Shown: positions 42,970 through 52,823 of the stretch, piece by piece | Layout of the letters: every line of letters starts with the position of its first letter | How positions within the stretch are numbered: position 1 is the first letter of the stretch | The notes under the pieces: model-generated | What the model was told of the DNA's origin: nothing | What the model saw: the letters and a program-made list of their open reading frames with translations, nothing else | The model's database searches: none | Source of the DNA: Yponomeuta sedellus | Lineage: Eukaryota > Arthropoda > Insecta > Lepidoptera > Yponomeutidae | NCBI GenBank assembly: GCA_934045075.1 | Contig: OW203723.1 | Coordinates: 4,542,577 to 4,606,576 of the forward strand | Direction: 5' to 3' | Length of the DNA: 64,000 bases | Translations under genes and position numbers: made by a program

Positions 42970-45860
42970 ATGGCTTTAAACCACACAGTCAATGGCTTTA
43001 AACTGCCATCGCAGACAAAGGAAAACCCTAAGTTAGGTATCAATTTAGTTGCACAAAATATACAGGGTTTTTCCGGCAAAGACAATTTAATTGAACAATT
43101 TTTAGCAGATTTCAATGTAGATATTTTGTGTTTAACAGAACATTGGCTGAAACATTCTGAAATGTCATTTACTTTAAAAGACTATTTAGCAGCAAGCACT
43201 TTTAACCGACAACACTCAATAAGAGGAGGTTCAATGATCTTTGTCAAAAGTAGTTTGAAAATGAAAGAAAGAAAAGATATTGTCAGTCTATCTGTTGAAC
43301 GTTTAATTGAGATATCGTGTGTGGAATTGGATAGGTATATAGTTATGTGTGTTTATAGGCCGCCACAATCAAATTATAATGAATTTGAATTACTTATGGA
43401 GGATGCCTTAAAACGCCTATTCAGTACTACGAAGAGCATAGTGGTGTGTGGAGACTTCAATATAGATTTCTTAGTTCAAGGTCCACTTAAAACTAAACTC
43501 GCAAGCCTTTTCAAGTCATATAATTTAGATAATTTATTTACAGAACCCACTAGGACAACTGCTACTAGCGCTACCTGCATAGATAATGTCTTTTGCAATT
43601 GTGAATATTTAGAAAAAGAAGTCATACATAAATTACAGTCGGACCATAGCGGGCTATGGGTAGTCCTACCGTCAGTACTGGAAGCAAAAAAATGCAATGA
43701 ATTAAATTGTAGGCCAATAACAGAGAAAAAAATTGAATTATTTAAAAAATATATAAACATAAAGTTAAATTCGTTGAATTTCGATAGCAATGATCCGAAT
43801 ACGTTATATCAAGTATTGTTTTCAACCATATCAAAAGAATTTGAACATGTTTTTAACGTAAAAAAAATTACAGAGTTAAAAAGCGGGTTTTCAGAATGGG
43901 CAACGCCAGGTATATATAGAAGTAGGAAAAGGCTTTATGAATTGTATGAAGAAAAACAATTCAATCACGATCCGACGTTCAAAGAGTACGTAAAAAAATA
44001 TTCAAAAACTTTAAGACAAACTTGTTTAACAGCCAAATCGATAAGTATAAGTAAAAAAATTATGGCGTCTACTAATAAAATAAAAACAGTCTGGCAAGTA
44101 ATTAACAAAGAAACAGGTAAAACGAGACCTAATGACCAGGGATTTGCGTTGAAGATCGAAGGTAAGTTAGTTAATTCGAAGAAGGACATAGCAGAAATAT
44201 TTCAAACTTTTTTTAAAAACATGCCACTGCATATAACGGCTAGCTTAAATTCTTCCTCCCAATTAGCCGATACCTTACTTTTGGAAAGTACAAATCCATG
44301 TAAAGTTGACTTCCAATTCTCCCATATAACTACCTTAACTATTGTCAAAACATTTAAAGAGTTAAACTTAAAAAAGACTGAAGATTTGTGGGGGTTATCG
44401 GTTAAATTAATATCCACTATAATCAATATTCTAGCACCTTACCTTGCTTTGATTTTTAATAAATGTGTTGACCAGGGAACCTTTCCTAATCTATTAAAGT
44501 TAAGTAAAATCGTACCCTTGTTTAAATCTGGTGATAGTGAAGATCCAAATAATTTCAGACCTATAGCAATACTGCCGGTGCTAAGTAAAGTTTTTGAGAA
44601 AGTAATATTACATCAATTGCAAACTCATTTTAGTATAAATAAGCTCTTCCATAAGAAACAGTTCGGGTTTACAAAAGGCCGCTCAACGACGGAAGCAGGC
44701 ATAGCGTTAGTAAAGCATATCTTTGAGGCGTGGGAGGAGTCGCAGGATGCCATTGGGGTTTTCTGTGACCTTTCTAAGGCGTTTGACTGCGTTGACCACG
44801 AAACACTTCTCATAAAATTGCACCGATATGGTTTAAGTAATAAATCACTAAGTCTTCTTCGATCTTACTTAACAGACAGAACTGTAAAGGTTGATATTAA
44901 TAGAGTTAAATCCTCGGGTTCTGATGTAAAAGTAGGAGTCCCTCAAGTTCTATACTGGGTCCGTTCCTTTTTTTGGTATATATAAATGATTTGCCCTACC
45001 TAGTAGAAAAGCTTTCGCAGATAGTGTTGTTTGCAGATGATACTTCCTTAATTTTTAAAGTAAAGAGAGGTATAAGTAATGTAGACGATGTAAACAATGC
45101 TTTATCTACTATTCTAAACTGGTTCACTATAAACAATCTGATGCTAAATGCAAAAAAGACAAAATGCATCAAATTCTCACTACCCAATGTTAAAAATGTT
45201 GACACGAGTTTAAAAATATCTGGTGAGAGGCTAGAGCTGGTAGAGTCCACGCTTTTTTTAGGCATAACGATAGACTCAAAACTGCAATGGGGTCAGCATA
45301 TTGGAAAACTGTCGGGTCGGTTGAGTTCAGCAGCGTTTGCAGTCAGAAAAATTAGACAACTTACAGACGTGTCGACGGCGAGGCTGGTCTATTTTAGTTA
45401 TTTTCACAGTGTCATGTCGTATGGTTTGTTATTATGGGGACGGGCAGCAGATATAGAAACCATATTTGTCTTGCAAAAAAGAGCAATAAGAGCTATTTAC
45501 AACTTAAACAGTAGAGAATCGCTAAGGGAGCGTTTTAAAGAAATAGGCATTCTTACACTGGCTTGCCAATATATATTCGATAATATAATGTATGTCCGAA
45601 GAAATATAACAATGTTTAAATTAAATAGGGACGTTCATAACGTAAACACAAGGAATAGAAACAAGGTTGCTTGTACTAAATCCCGATTAGCCAAGGTAGG
45701 CACATCATTTGTAGGTTACTGCGTTCGTTTTTACAACAAAATTCCAGAACGTGTTCTATGCTTGTCTGAAAATAAATTTAAAACTTTCATTAAAAATTCG
45801 CTATGTAAAAAGGCATATTATAGAATAGACGACTATATAAACGATCCTAATCCGTGGTAG
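42970..45860 (+). pseudogene. LINE ORF2: endonuclease and RT, one frameshift
   Basis: Reading from the ATG at 42970, about 965 codons in total. The APE-type endonuclease covers roughly residues 25-220 (QNIQGF, LTEHWLK, YRPPQS, VVCGDFNIDF, SDHSGLW). The RT begins near residue 500 (FRPIAILPVLSKVFEKV, FGFTKGRSTTEA, CDLSKAFDCVDHE). At about 44949 one G appears missing (GVPQ followed by a shift); the downstream frame continues with YINDLP, the catalytic FADDTSLIF, LFLGITIDSKLQWGQHI, and ends at TAG 45858-45860. No RNase H, and no ORF1 upstream, so the copy is 5'-incomplete. It belongs to the CR1/Jockey side of LINEs (Daphne-like, uncertain). The start codon lies in a 22-bp tandem duplication. Confidence 0.88.
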
Positions 45861-46011
45861 TAAACCAATTCCACCGCGATTTTATTGTTAAGTATAACTA
45901 AGTATAACATATTTTATAATACAAGTGTGTACAGACGACGTGATTGCATATTAATAACTATATGATACCTTATATAACTGACAAAAACTTAACTGCAAGT
46001 TTGCTAAAGGT
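45861..46011 (+). other. LINE 3' flank, no gene
   Basis: AT-rich; TAAGTATAAC repeated twice. Probably the LINE 3' UTR. Confidence 0.45.
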
Positions 46012-46432
46012 CATTCGAATGGTAGCGTGGTGTTCGGGTCATCTATCTCCCTCCAAAATGGTTGAGACTGATGATGGCTGAGCACTGCGTTATGCTCGTG
46101 AACGAGTGCTGTTCGTGTGTCTGGCCGCAGCACTTATGTTTTCCCCTATTATTGTGAGACATTTGACTAATGCTTTGGCATTTAGGGTTGTTAATGGCAA
46201 TCATGAAATCTTATTAGGTTTACATATGGCAACTGATGTATTTGGTTTTAAGATGATTTGAGAAAAGATGGTCAGAGTGGAGTTTTTTTTTCCGCTGCCT
46301 TTTTCTCCACTACAATTACGGCCCGAAGGCGGCGGCTTACACTTTACATTGTACATTGACATTCAGCAAACAGAATGTAAATTCTTTACGTTGAAATAAA
46401 ATTATTTGAATTGAATTGAATTGAATAGGAAC
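46012..46432 (+). repeat. REP-A copy 2
   Basis: ATTCGAATGGTAGCGTGGTG to CTTTACGTTGAAATAAAATT, ending with four TTGAA units (ATTGAATTGAATTGAAT). The best-preserved tail of the three. Confidence 0.7.
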
Positions 46433-46439
46433 ACGAATC

Positions 46440-46690
46440 ATAAAGTTAAAATGGAAATAGGCGAGGCGTTTGGTTATGCGGGAAGACGGTCGACGGAAGA
46501 CGGAACGGTCTGTTATGGTACTACAATGCCCTAACAGAATCGAGGCCCGGGTAGGCGATTGGTGGGCAGACCATCAGCCCACGCGGTGGACCGATGACAT
46601 TGTGAAAGCGGCTGGGAAGCAGTGAACGAGACTTGCAAGGATTGTTGGCGTAAAAGAGGCTTATGCCCATAGGCTCTGTTTATTGGCTGA
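46440..46690 (+). repeat. LINE ORF2 C-terminal fragment
   Basis: Reads, with frameshifts, as a PRRPVGRP... / KRGLCPSAL-like RTE-group C-terminus (GCGGTGGACCGATGACATTG, AAAAGAGGCTTATGCCC). Degenerate. Confidence 0.45.
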
Positions 46691-47127
46691 TTGGATTGAA
46701 GTATAACCGCGGTATAGTAACAATCAGTAACAAATCTCTATCGGAAAAAATACTAACGTCAAACCATCTGGCCGTGTCCAGTCGTGATCTCATCACCATG
46801 AGAGTCATTGCCAAGGTCTCTGGCTACCTACAGATAGGTGTTTTTTGCGTAACGTTCATTGCCAATGCTAAGTACTTAAAAATAACGGTATTTCGCACCC
46901 ACTTCGATGACAGACACAACATTTTATGAATGAGTCTTACATAACGGAAGAACGGCTGTAGGTAGTATGTAAATAATGTATTATCAATAGATTGCCTAGC
47001 AACCGTCGTTATGGGGAAATTATGCAGAAGCTATCCAAGTAAATTGTCTACCAGTTACGTACGATACGAGTCTACTTTGCTCTGACAACTTCGCATTTTG
47101 TTGTTCGTTCAAATAAGTAAATACCTA
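46691..47127. other. No gene seen
   Basis: The + open frame to 46929 has no domain. Confidence 0.35.
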
Positions 47128-47265
47128 CCCCCTTATTCATAATGGTCTGCTAACTTAAAACAGCTGCTAAAGAGTGTTATTTTTCATTCTGACTTAGGTC
47201 AATAGAAGAAGACAGAGTGCGAATTAGCAATGCTTTTAGTTGGCAGACTATTATGAATAAGGGGG
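47128..47265. mobile_element. MITE with CTA target duplication
   Basis: CCCCCTTATTCATAATGGTC at 47128 and, inverted, CCCCCTTATTCATAATAGTC at 47265; CTA at 47125-47127 and 47266-47268. 138 bp. A three-base target duplication suggests the PIF/Harbinger group. Confidence 0.75.
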
Positions 47266-47367
47266 CTAGTGGTCCCACGGTCCACACGCACATGATTGAC
47301 TGTCGACTGTTTATACACACTATACAAAAAAAAAAGTGCATAATTTACGAAAGTGTCGAGGATATTG

Positions 47368-47535
47368 TGAACTTTTTGGTCCCGGGTTTGAATCCCGACT
47401 GGGAACAAAAAAAAAACCCCAGGTCTTGGATGTTTAGATGTTCGTGATGTCGTTGTTTCTGGTTTCCACGACACAGGGTATCCTAGTGTGGGGCCAGAAG
47501 TAATGTATGTGCCTGTATGTAAATGTTATGTTATT
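47368..47535 (+). mobile_element. SINE-C copy, 5' truncated
   Basis: Starts in the T-arm (CCCGGGTTTGAATCCCGAC), then an A-run, CCAGGTCTTGGATGTTTAGA, ATGTCGTTGTTTCTGGTTTC, ACACAGGGTATCCTAGTGTG and GTGCCTGTATGTAAATGTTA. Confidence 0.65.
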
Positions 47536-47754
47536 TTCTGCTTCTTCTCCAGTGGCGAACCCGCCCCCTTGTTCCGGTTAAGGCCGCACCAGGGCATAGA
47601 AATACATCCTACGTTACACTCTAAGTACCAGGGCCGCGTATCATAAAATTACAGTTATATTTTGTTAATTGGTGTACAAATCAGATCACACACATCTGTT
47701 ACACAATATAATGAGTAATACATTAGAAGAAGTTATGGTCTAAAGTCTCTGAAG

Positions 47755-48115
47755 CGATCGTGGCCTAGTCGAACCGAGTGATTGGAATCAATCGCTTGAG
47801 TTAAGCAACAACATGCGCGGTCAGGTGCAGGATGGGTAACCGTCCCGTGACTACCGCTGGCATTTTTCCGAGCGCTTCCGTGCTTCGCAAGGCACTTTAA
47901 GCCTGCTGTTTGTTATGTAATGGCAGTCGTTAAGCCATGTCCGAGGGTTTATGGGCGGCTTGATAACTTCTGACAGTAAGGCCCGCCACTGTCTTACAAT
48001 CCTCCACCAATCCGGACTTGGCCCCCGTGTTGGAGTATGGCCTAACCTTCCTGCGATGCAGGAAGAGATCAGTTCGTGCCCCAGCAGTGGGGACATACAA
48101 AAGGGTTGATATCGA
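47755..48115 (+). mobile_element. 5S-like SINE copy
   Basis: GAAGCGATCGTGGCCTAGTC, GAGTTAAGCAACAACATGCG, GGATGGGTAACCG, CCGAGCGCTTCCGTGCTTCG, then the shared body, and the 3' CCCCAGCAGTGGGGACAT and GGGTTGATATCGATA. A minus-strand open frame here is incidental. Confidence 0.75.
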
Positions 48116-48469
48116 TACAATTATAAATTCCTATATCTCGAGACTTCCACCGATTATACATCGTCAGCTTAGACAGTAGACACTAGGTATCGGCGCTGCC
48201 TCCAGTCCAGGATTTTGCAGTTAATATTAGGTCAAGCTGTTTACGCAGGATTTCTAATGGCGCGACGTTAAATTTGGTTATCGTCAGAATATTTAGAGCG
48301 TCCGAATTTACATCGATAATTTAGTACGTTCCAAACCTTTTCTGGGAATAGCAAACCTGGCACCCATACTCCAGCTCAATTCTTAGGGACCATGAATAAA
48401 TTGCTTCACACGTTAAAGGGATATTGATATTGATAGTGATAATGTGTGCAATCGGGGTAGGAGGGGTCC
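48116..48469. other. No gene seen
   Basis: Intergenic. Confidence 0.35.
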
Positions 48470-48705
48470 TAAATTTCGTGAAGTCACATTTCCAAATCTA
48501 CGTGTTAAAACACGAACTTTGCACTATTAACGAAATACCTAATAAAACTAATTTTTGAAATGCTGTTTGAATTCAATAATTTTTAAATGTAAAATTGCGA
48601 AATATGTGACGTCACACTAGGGAAAGGGGAGTCTCACAAATGTGACAAGGACGGGGAGGGGTCAAAAATCACGAAATTCGTGTGACGTATGTAATTTATG
48701 GATGG
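48470..48705. repeat. Dispersed repeat with GTGACGTCACACTAGGGAAA
   Basis: Blocks GTGACGTCACACTAGGGAAA, TCACAAATGTGACAAGGACG and CGAAATTCGTGTGACGTATG resemble a moth repeat family I know; single copy in this window, so weakly supported. Confidence 0.35.
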
Positions 48706-48709
48706 CATT

Positions 48710-48877
48710 GCTTCTGACCCCACACTAGGATACCCTGTGTCGTAGATACCAGAAACAGCGACATCACAAACATGTAAACATCCAAGACCTGGGTTTTTTT
48801 CGTCCTCAGCCGGGGGTCGAACCCGGGACCTCTCGCATGGTAGGCAAATGCGCTACCGCTGCGCCACGGAGGTCGTC
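48710..48877 (-). mobile_element. SINE-C copy
   Basis: Minus strand from 48877: GACCTCCGTGGCGCAGCGGT, GGTCCCGGGTTCGACCCCCG, A-run, CCAGGTCTTGGATGTTTACA and CACAGGGTATCCTAGTGTGG. Confidence 0.7.
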
Positions 48878-50224
48878 TTAAAAACTAAAATAAACTTCGC
48901 AGTCTTCCTCTGCTTTGCCTCTGCTACTGATCTTTCCTTGCTTGCTATAAGTACAAAACTACGGAGTCTATGTTGTGAGCCTTGTGTTGGTAATCTGAGC
49001 TTATTATTATTATGCCCAGGACTTTAACTATCAATTTCGTTCCAGTGTATGCCCGGAAATTCTAATCATGTAGAAGTCGTTGATGTTTTCTTGTTAAAGT
49101 TACAACAAAACACATTTCAACGTTTAGGTAATAATAGTATGTTCACTGAACACCACTGGGAAATTGGATTCTAAGTGAATTTTATATGCCATGAATTTGG
49201 AAACTTATAGGCATACTTACATAGCGCCGAATCTTCCTATTTATTGTATGTCGTCAATGTACATCGAATTATGTACCTATAAACTATGAATTTATTGGAT
49301 TTCTGCCAGACTTTACTCCTTCCTTCGGTCGCCCGCATCGGCACACGAGCGCACATTTTTACATGCTTGTAGTCTACTCAGCCGCATTAAGGACTTTTGC
49401 AACTATCATGGAAAGGTCTATGTCCAGTCTACTGTTGGAGACTACATCACATCAACCTTAATATCTAAAGCTGCAACTAAATGTAGTGCTGTGAACTGTA
49501 CCTAAGACCTGCCTATCTACAGAATTTGATAAGAGCGAGGTTTGTGAGAGAGGTAAAGGAAATTGTAGTGGACAATCAGTGCAGTGAAATGAAATGAAAT
49601 GAAAAGGTTTTATTCAAATTAGCGCATATACTGCGGCTTAATGAACGTTACAAGTCAAACTAGGTGAGTATAAAACAGAATTGAATTGAGGTAAGGAAAT
49701 TACACAATGCGATTCGACGTCATCAACAACCGGACTCCCTTTTCGTGGCGTAAAAATAAACGGGTGCGCGGAGGGGCAAGACGCGAGAGTTACGAAACAA
49801 AAGTGAAAAATAAAAAATCTTCACATTGGCAATTGTCACTAATTCACAATATTAAACAGTCAATCTTGGAGCAGATCCAGCTGAAAAGGAACAGCAACTT
49901 TCTATTTTCATACAACTGCGTCTTATCACCTCTTTGGAGTTACATAAGCAATCAATCATGTAATAAAAAAATAATTTTCAACCTACCGGAAGTGATGTAT
50001 AATTTTCAGTGACGCCATTTAAAAAATAAGACGTTTTTTCCGGGATATTATGTTTAGTGATGTGATTGACTGATAAATTGTGATAGCTCGATCGATTCAT
50101 GGTTACGATTCATACTTTCTGTAAAAAGTACTTAGAGCTGTGTAAGTGAAAACGAGCTGTAATGGGGGAAAACGTTCATAAACAATTTCAACTTTATGTA
50201 TGTTTATGTACTTGTATTACTGTA
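48878..50224. other. No gene; one retroelement tail
   Basis: 49583-49625 (GTGAAATGAAATGAAATGAA then TTTTATTC) is the 3' end of a minus-strand retroelement: AATAAAA plus (TTTCA)n. The + open frame 49707-50012 shows no domain. Confidence 0.4.
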
Positions 50225-50385
50225 CGTAATACAGAGAATATTGTAAAGAGGTTCGAAATTTCACTGATGCCGGTGAGTCGCCCCTTAGCTCAGTTTGGAA
50301 AGAGCGCTGGCACGGATGACCAGAGGTCGTGGGTTCGAATCCCGGCATGGGTGGAATTTTTATCCTTTAAATAGGTTTTTAAATT
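50225..50385 (+). mobile_element. SINE-E copy
   Basis: GTACGTAATACAGAGAATAT, TTCGAAATTTCACTGATGCC, CCCTTAGCTCAGTTTGGAAA, GGGTTCGAATCCCGGCATGG, tail TTTAAATAGGTTTTTAAA. One base is inserted in the D-loop. Confidence 0.7.
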
Positions 50386-50839
50386 TCAATTTATTTTGAT
50401 ATCCACAGTGATAAATATCTTTTGTATTTCATAGCAATTAAGAAACTTGGTGATTGATACTTTTGTAGCGCAAATCTATTTTCTACATTTATGCTGCGGA
50501 GCTACACACCACAATAGTTTAGTCTCCTATTGAAATTAAAGCTCTTTACGCTATGGGAAAATTATTTCACTAACTCGAGTTTTGCCATCGATACTCTAAA
50601 AAAAATCTATTGAGAAAGAAACCGAGTCACTCTTTCTTACGATATTACACCTAACCTAAGATGTCATATCAATTTATTGGCATATAATATTACATTATCT
50701 AAGATGCCAAGTCATAAAACTACCTAAATGACTGAATTGATTAGAGCTATTGGACATCATTTTAATTATGGGTAGTTGAAATAGCACATAGCGGTGCTCT
50801 CCTGGCTAGCAATGTACGGGGAGTTCGGGCAACTGTCGT
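50386..50839. other. Upstream of arginine kinase; no gene
   Basis: Intergenic. Confidence 0.35.
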
Positions 50840-50982
50840 CGACGCAAGCAAGGCCAAGGTTGTCGGAGGAAGGAAGAGCTGGGGAGCGGGCGCGGGGAAC
50901 CGCGGGCTTAACGCTCCGCGCACTCCCGCACACCGACCATTCTGCACCTCGCAGTCGACTCTGACGGTTGTACAAGCGTAAG
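50840..50982 (+). promoter_or_regulatory. Argk: Arginine kinase promoter and non-coding exon 1a
   Basis: A GC-rich block in AT-rich surroundings ends at the donor GCGTAAG|GTAAGC (GT at 50983). Spliced to the shared exon at 52811 there is no in-frame ATG before the standard start at 52824, so this would be the 5' UTR exon for the cytosolic 355-residue enzyme. The exact transcription start is not visible. Confidence 0.55.
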
Positions 50983-51459
50983 GTAAGCGCTGGTCCCTTT
51001 TATCCGATTTAAATCTTCGTGCCCGACAATCTTCTCATGCCTCGAGAAATCGTTACCCGCCGCGGCGCCTGCCTCAAAGAATTATCTAGTGACAAACCAC
51101 TTCAAGTGCGAAGATAAAAATCAAGTGTTAAACCAACAAAATGATAACGCGAATCAACTTAGATCTGCATTCGAACGCAGTCGTCAAAGGTGCACAGCTT
51201 AGTTCAGAAAGTACTTTCCAAAAGTTTTGAAGCGGTTCCCGAAGGGCGGGAAGGAGAACTCGCGTGCGTCCTGCGTGCCCCGCGCATCGATCTGCCACCC
51301 CTCTCCCGCACCCTCCGCGCTCCCGGCTCCGATATATTCATTTAGACAAAATATCATTCCATCATTGCATTTAGAATCCTCCATTCCTTTTGTTTATTAG
51401 CTGTAGTTTCCGTCATTTAGTGCATGTTTAGTGGCTAGTTTAGTTCATAATTTGTGAAA

Positions 51460-51521
51460 ATGGGTGGCTGTGCAACGAAAGAAAGCAAGGAGAGCAAAGC
51501 AGAAAAGAAGGAAACTGACGG
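51460..51521 (+). CDS. Argk: Arginine kinase alternative exon 1b: acylated N-terminus
   Basis: ATG at 51460 encodes MGGCATKESKESKAEKKETD and leaves two bases (GG) before the donor GTGTGT at 51522. Joined to 52811 (A AAA GCC GCA GCA ATG) this adds GKAAA and runs in frame into the standard Met, giving 380 residues. Gly2, Thr6 and Lys7 fit the N-myristoylation pattern, and Cys4 is placed for palmitoylation. The rest of the extension is a charged Lys/Glu linker. Inferred role: a membrane-tethered enzyme. The upstream GC-rich block at about 51230-51340 may be its own promoter. Phase agreement and the clean acylation motif are the evidence; no transcript data. Confidence 0.7.
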
Positions 51522-52275
51522 GTGTGTATCATAAAACGTGTATCTCTAAGGTGGCATTCCAAAGCCTTGCCATAGGCCGGCCGTCACTCACTGCGCAGTG
51601 TTTTGAGTCATCAAAATCATTAGTCATTCGTTTTTGCTTTAGAGGATATAACAATATTTCAGCCAACTTTACCAAATTGCATTAATCGGCAGTTTCAGTG
51701 AAATACCATTGTAATGTTAATAAAAAGTGTACCCTTTATCTGTAGAAGGATAACATTTTTCACGTAAATATTAGTGCATGATGTCTCGCACATATTTTAC
51801 TATGATTGTAAATGGATTTCCTTTAATATTTCAAAGCATTCATTTTGAATAAATATGATCGGCTGGCCGTCGATCGGCTGGCAGTCAACAAATTCGCATT
51901 TCATTAAGTCGACAGCATTCGTGGAACAAGCGATAAAGAAACCGTTATCTGATTATTACTGAAGTACCTTCTCGAATTAAAATGATGGTAGATAGGTAAC
52001 AAGAATCCGCGATTGTGGTGTTCGCTTGCCGGTTGACGAGTGGGAGGCACGGCTGCGCGTTACGAGGCACCAGCGCCGGTGCGCAGTGAGCTAACACATC
52101 CGTTCGACTTGCGCGTGTCGGTCAAGGCGACCTCTAGCAAAATTACGTAATTCTCCACAAAATCCAGTGATTCTTGGGTGTGTTCAAAAACATTTAAAAC
52201 CAAGCAGTCAGCGGAACACTACCTAAAAGCGCACTTCCTAATCCCTCAATAGTGGCTTTCGTCTGATATTTCACA

Positions 52276-52352
52276 ATGAATTATAAACTGAAAATCACTA
52301 TACCAGTGGTAGTTTGTGGCGGTGCTGTCTTAGCTTATTACCTCATCAGACG
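52276..52352 (+). CDS. Argk: Arginine kinase alternative exon 1c: membrane anchor
   Basis: ATG at 52276 encodes MNYKLKITIPVVVCGGAVLA, then YYLIR, and leaves two bases (CG) before GTTCGT at 52353. Joined to 52811 it reads RKAAAM and continues in frame, giving 385 residues. The 17-18-residue hydrophobic stretch with Lys before and Arg-Arg-Lys after is the plan of a signal anchor of the outer mitochondrial membrane or ER. The donor is weaker than consensus (G at +5 kept). A GC-rich block at about 52020-52130 may be its promoter. The reading frame, phase and hydrophobic profile agree; expression is not shown. Confidence 0.65.
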
Positions 52353-52823
52353 GTTCGTACCTTGTATTAAGTATTAACTTTGCTGTGCAATCATCATTTA
52401 TTACAATATAGGAGATCTCCTGCAATTTTTTACGGAAAATTATCTTACCCAACATAGGTGCAATCTTGCCTATAGAACAAATTTATACAGAAAATTTTAT
52501 ATTTTTTAAAGGCCTTAAAAACTTCCAGTCTATCGATTCTAAATGGTTTATGTCGCGTCACTATGGTCGTTAAAGTAATATTTAGATAAAAAAAAGTAAC
52601 TTGTTTCCGGTTTCAAATTTTTTGTGCGCGTTATGCTTTTTTTTATTGCGTCAAAAATTATCGTAATTAAATTCTAGTTCCAATAAAAACCCTTAAAAAT
52701 GTGTTCGCGAGCGACTTGTGCGGCTTTGAAAGCGTTAGAATCTTATCGGAATGATAATTGTATATCTTATTGGATTTTCCTTTGCTGACGTTGGGTTTCC
52801 AATGTTGCAGAAAAGCCGCAGCA

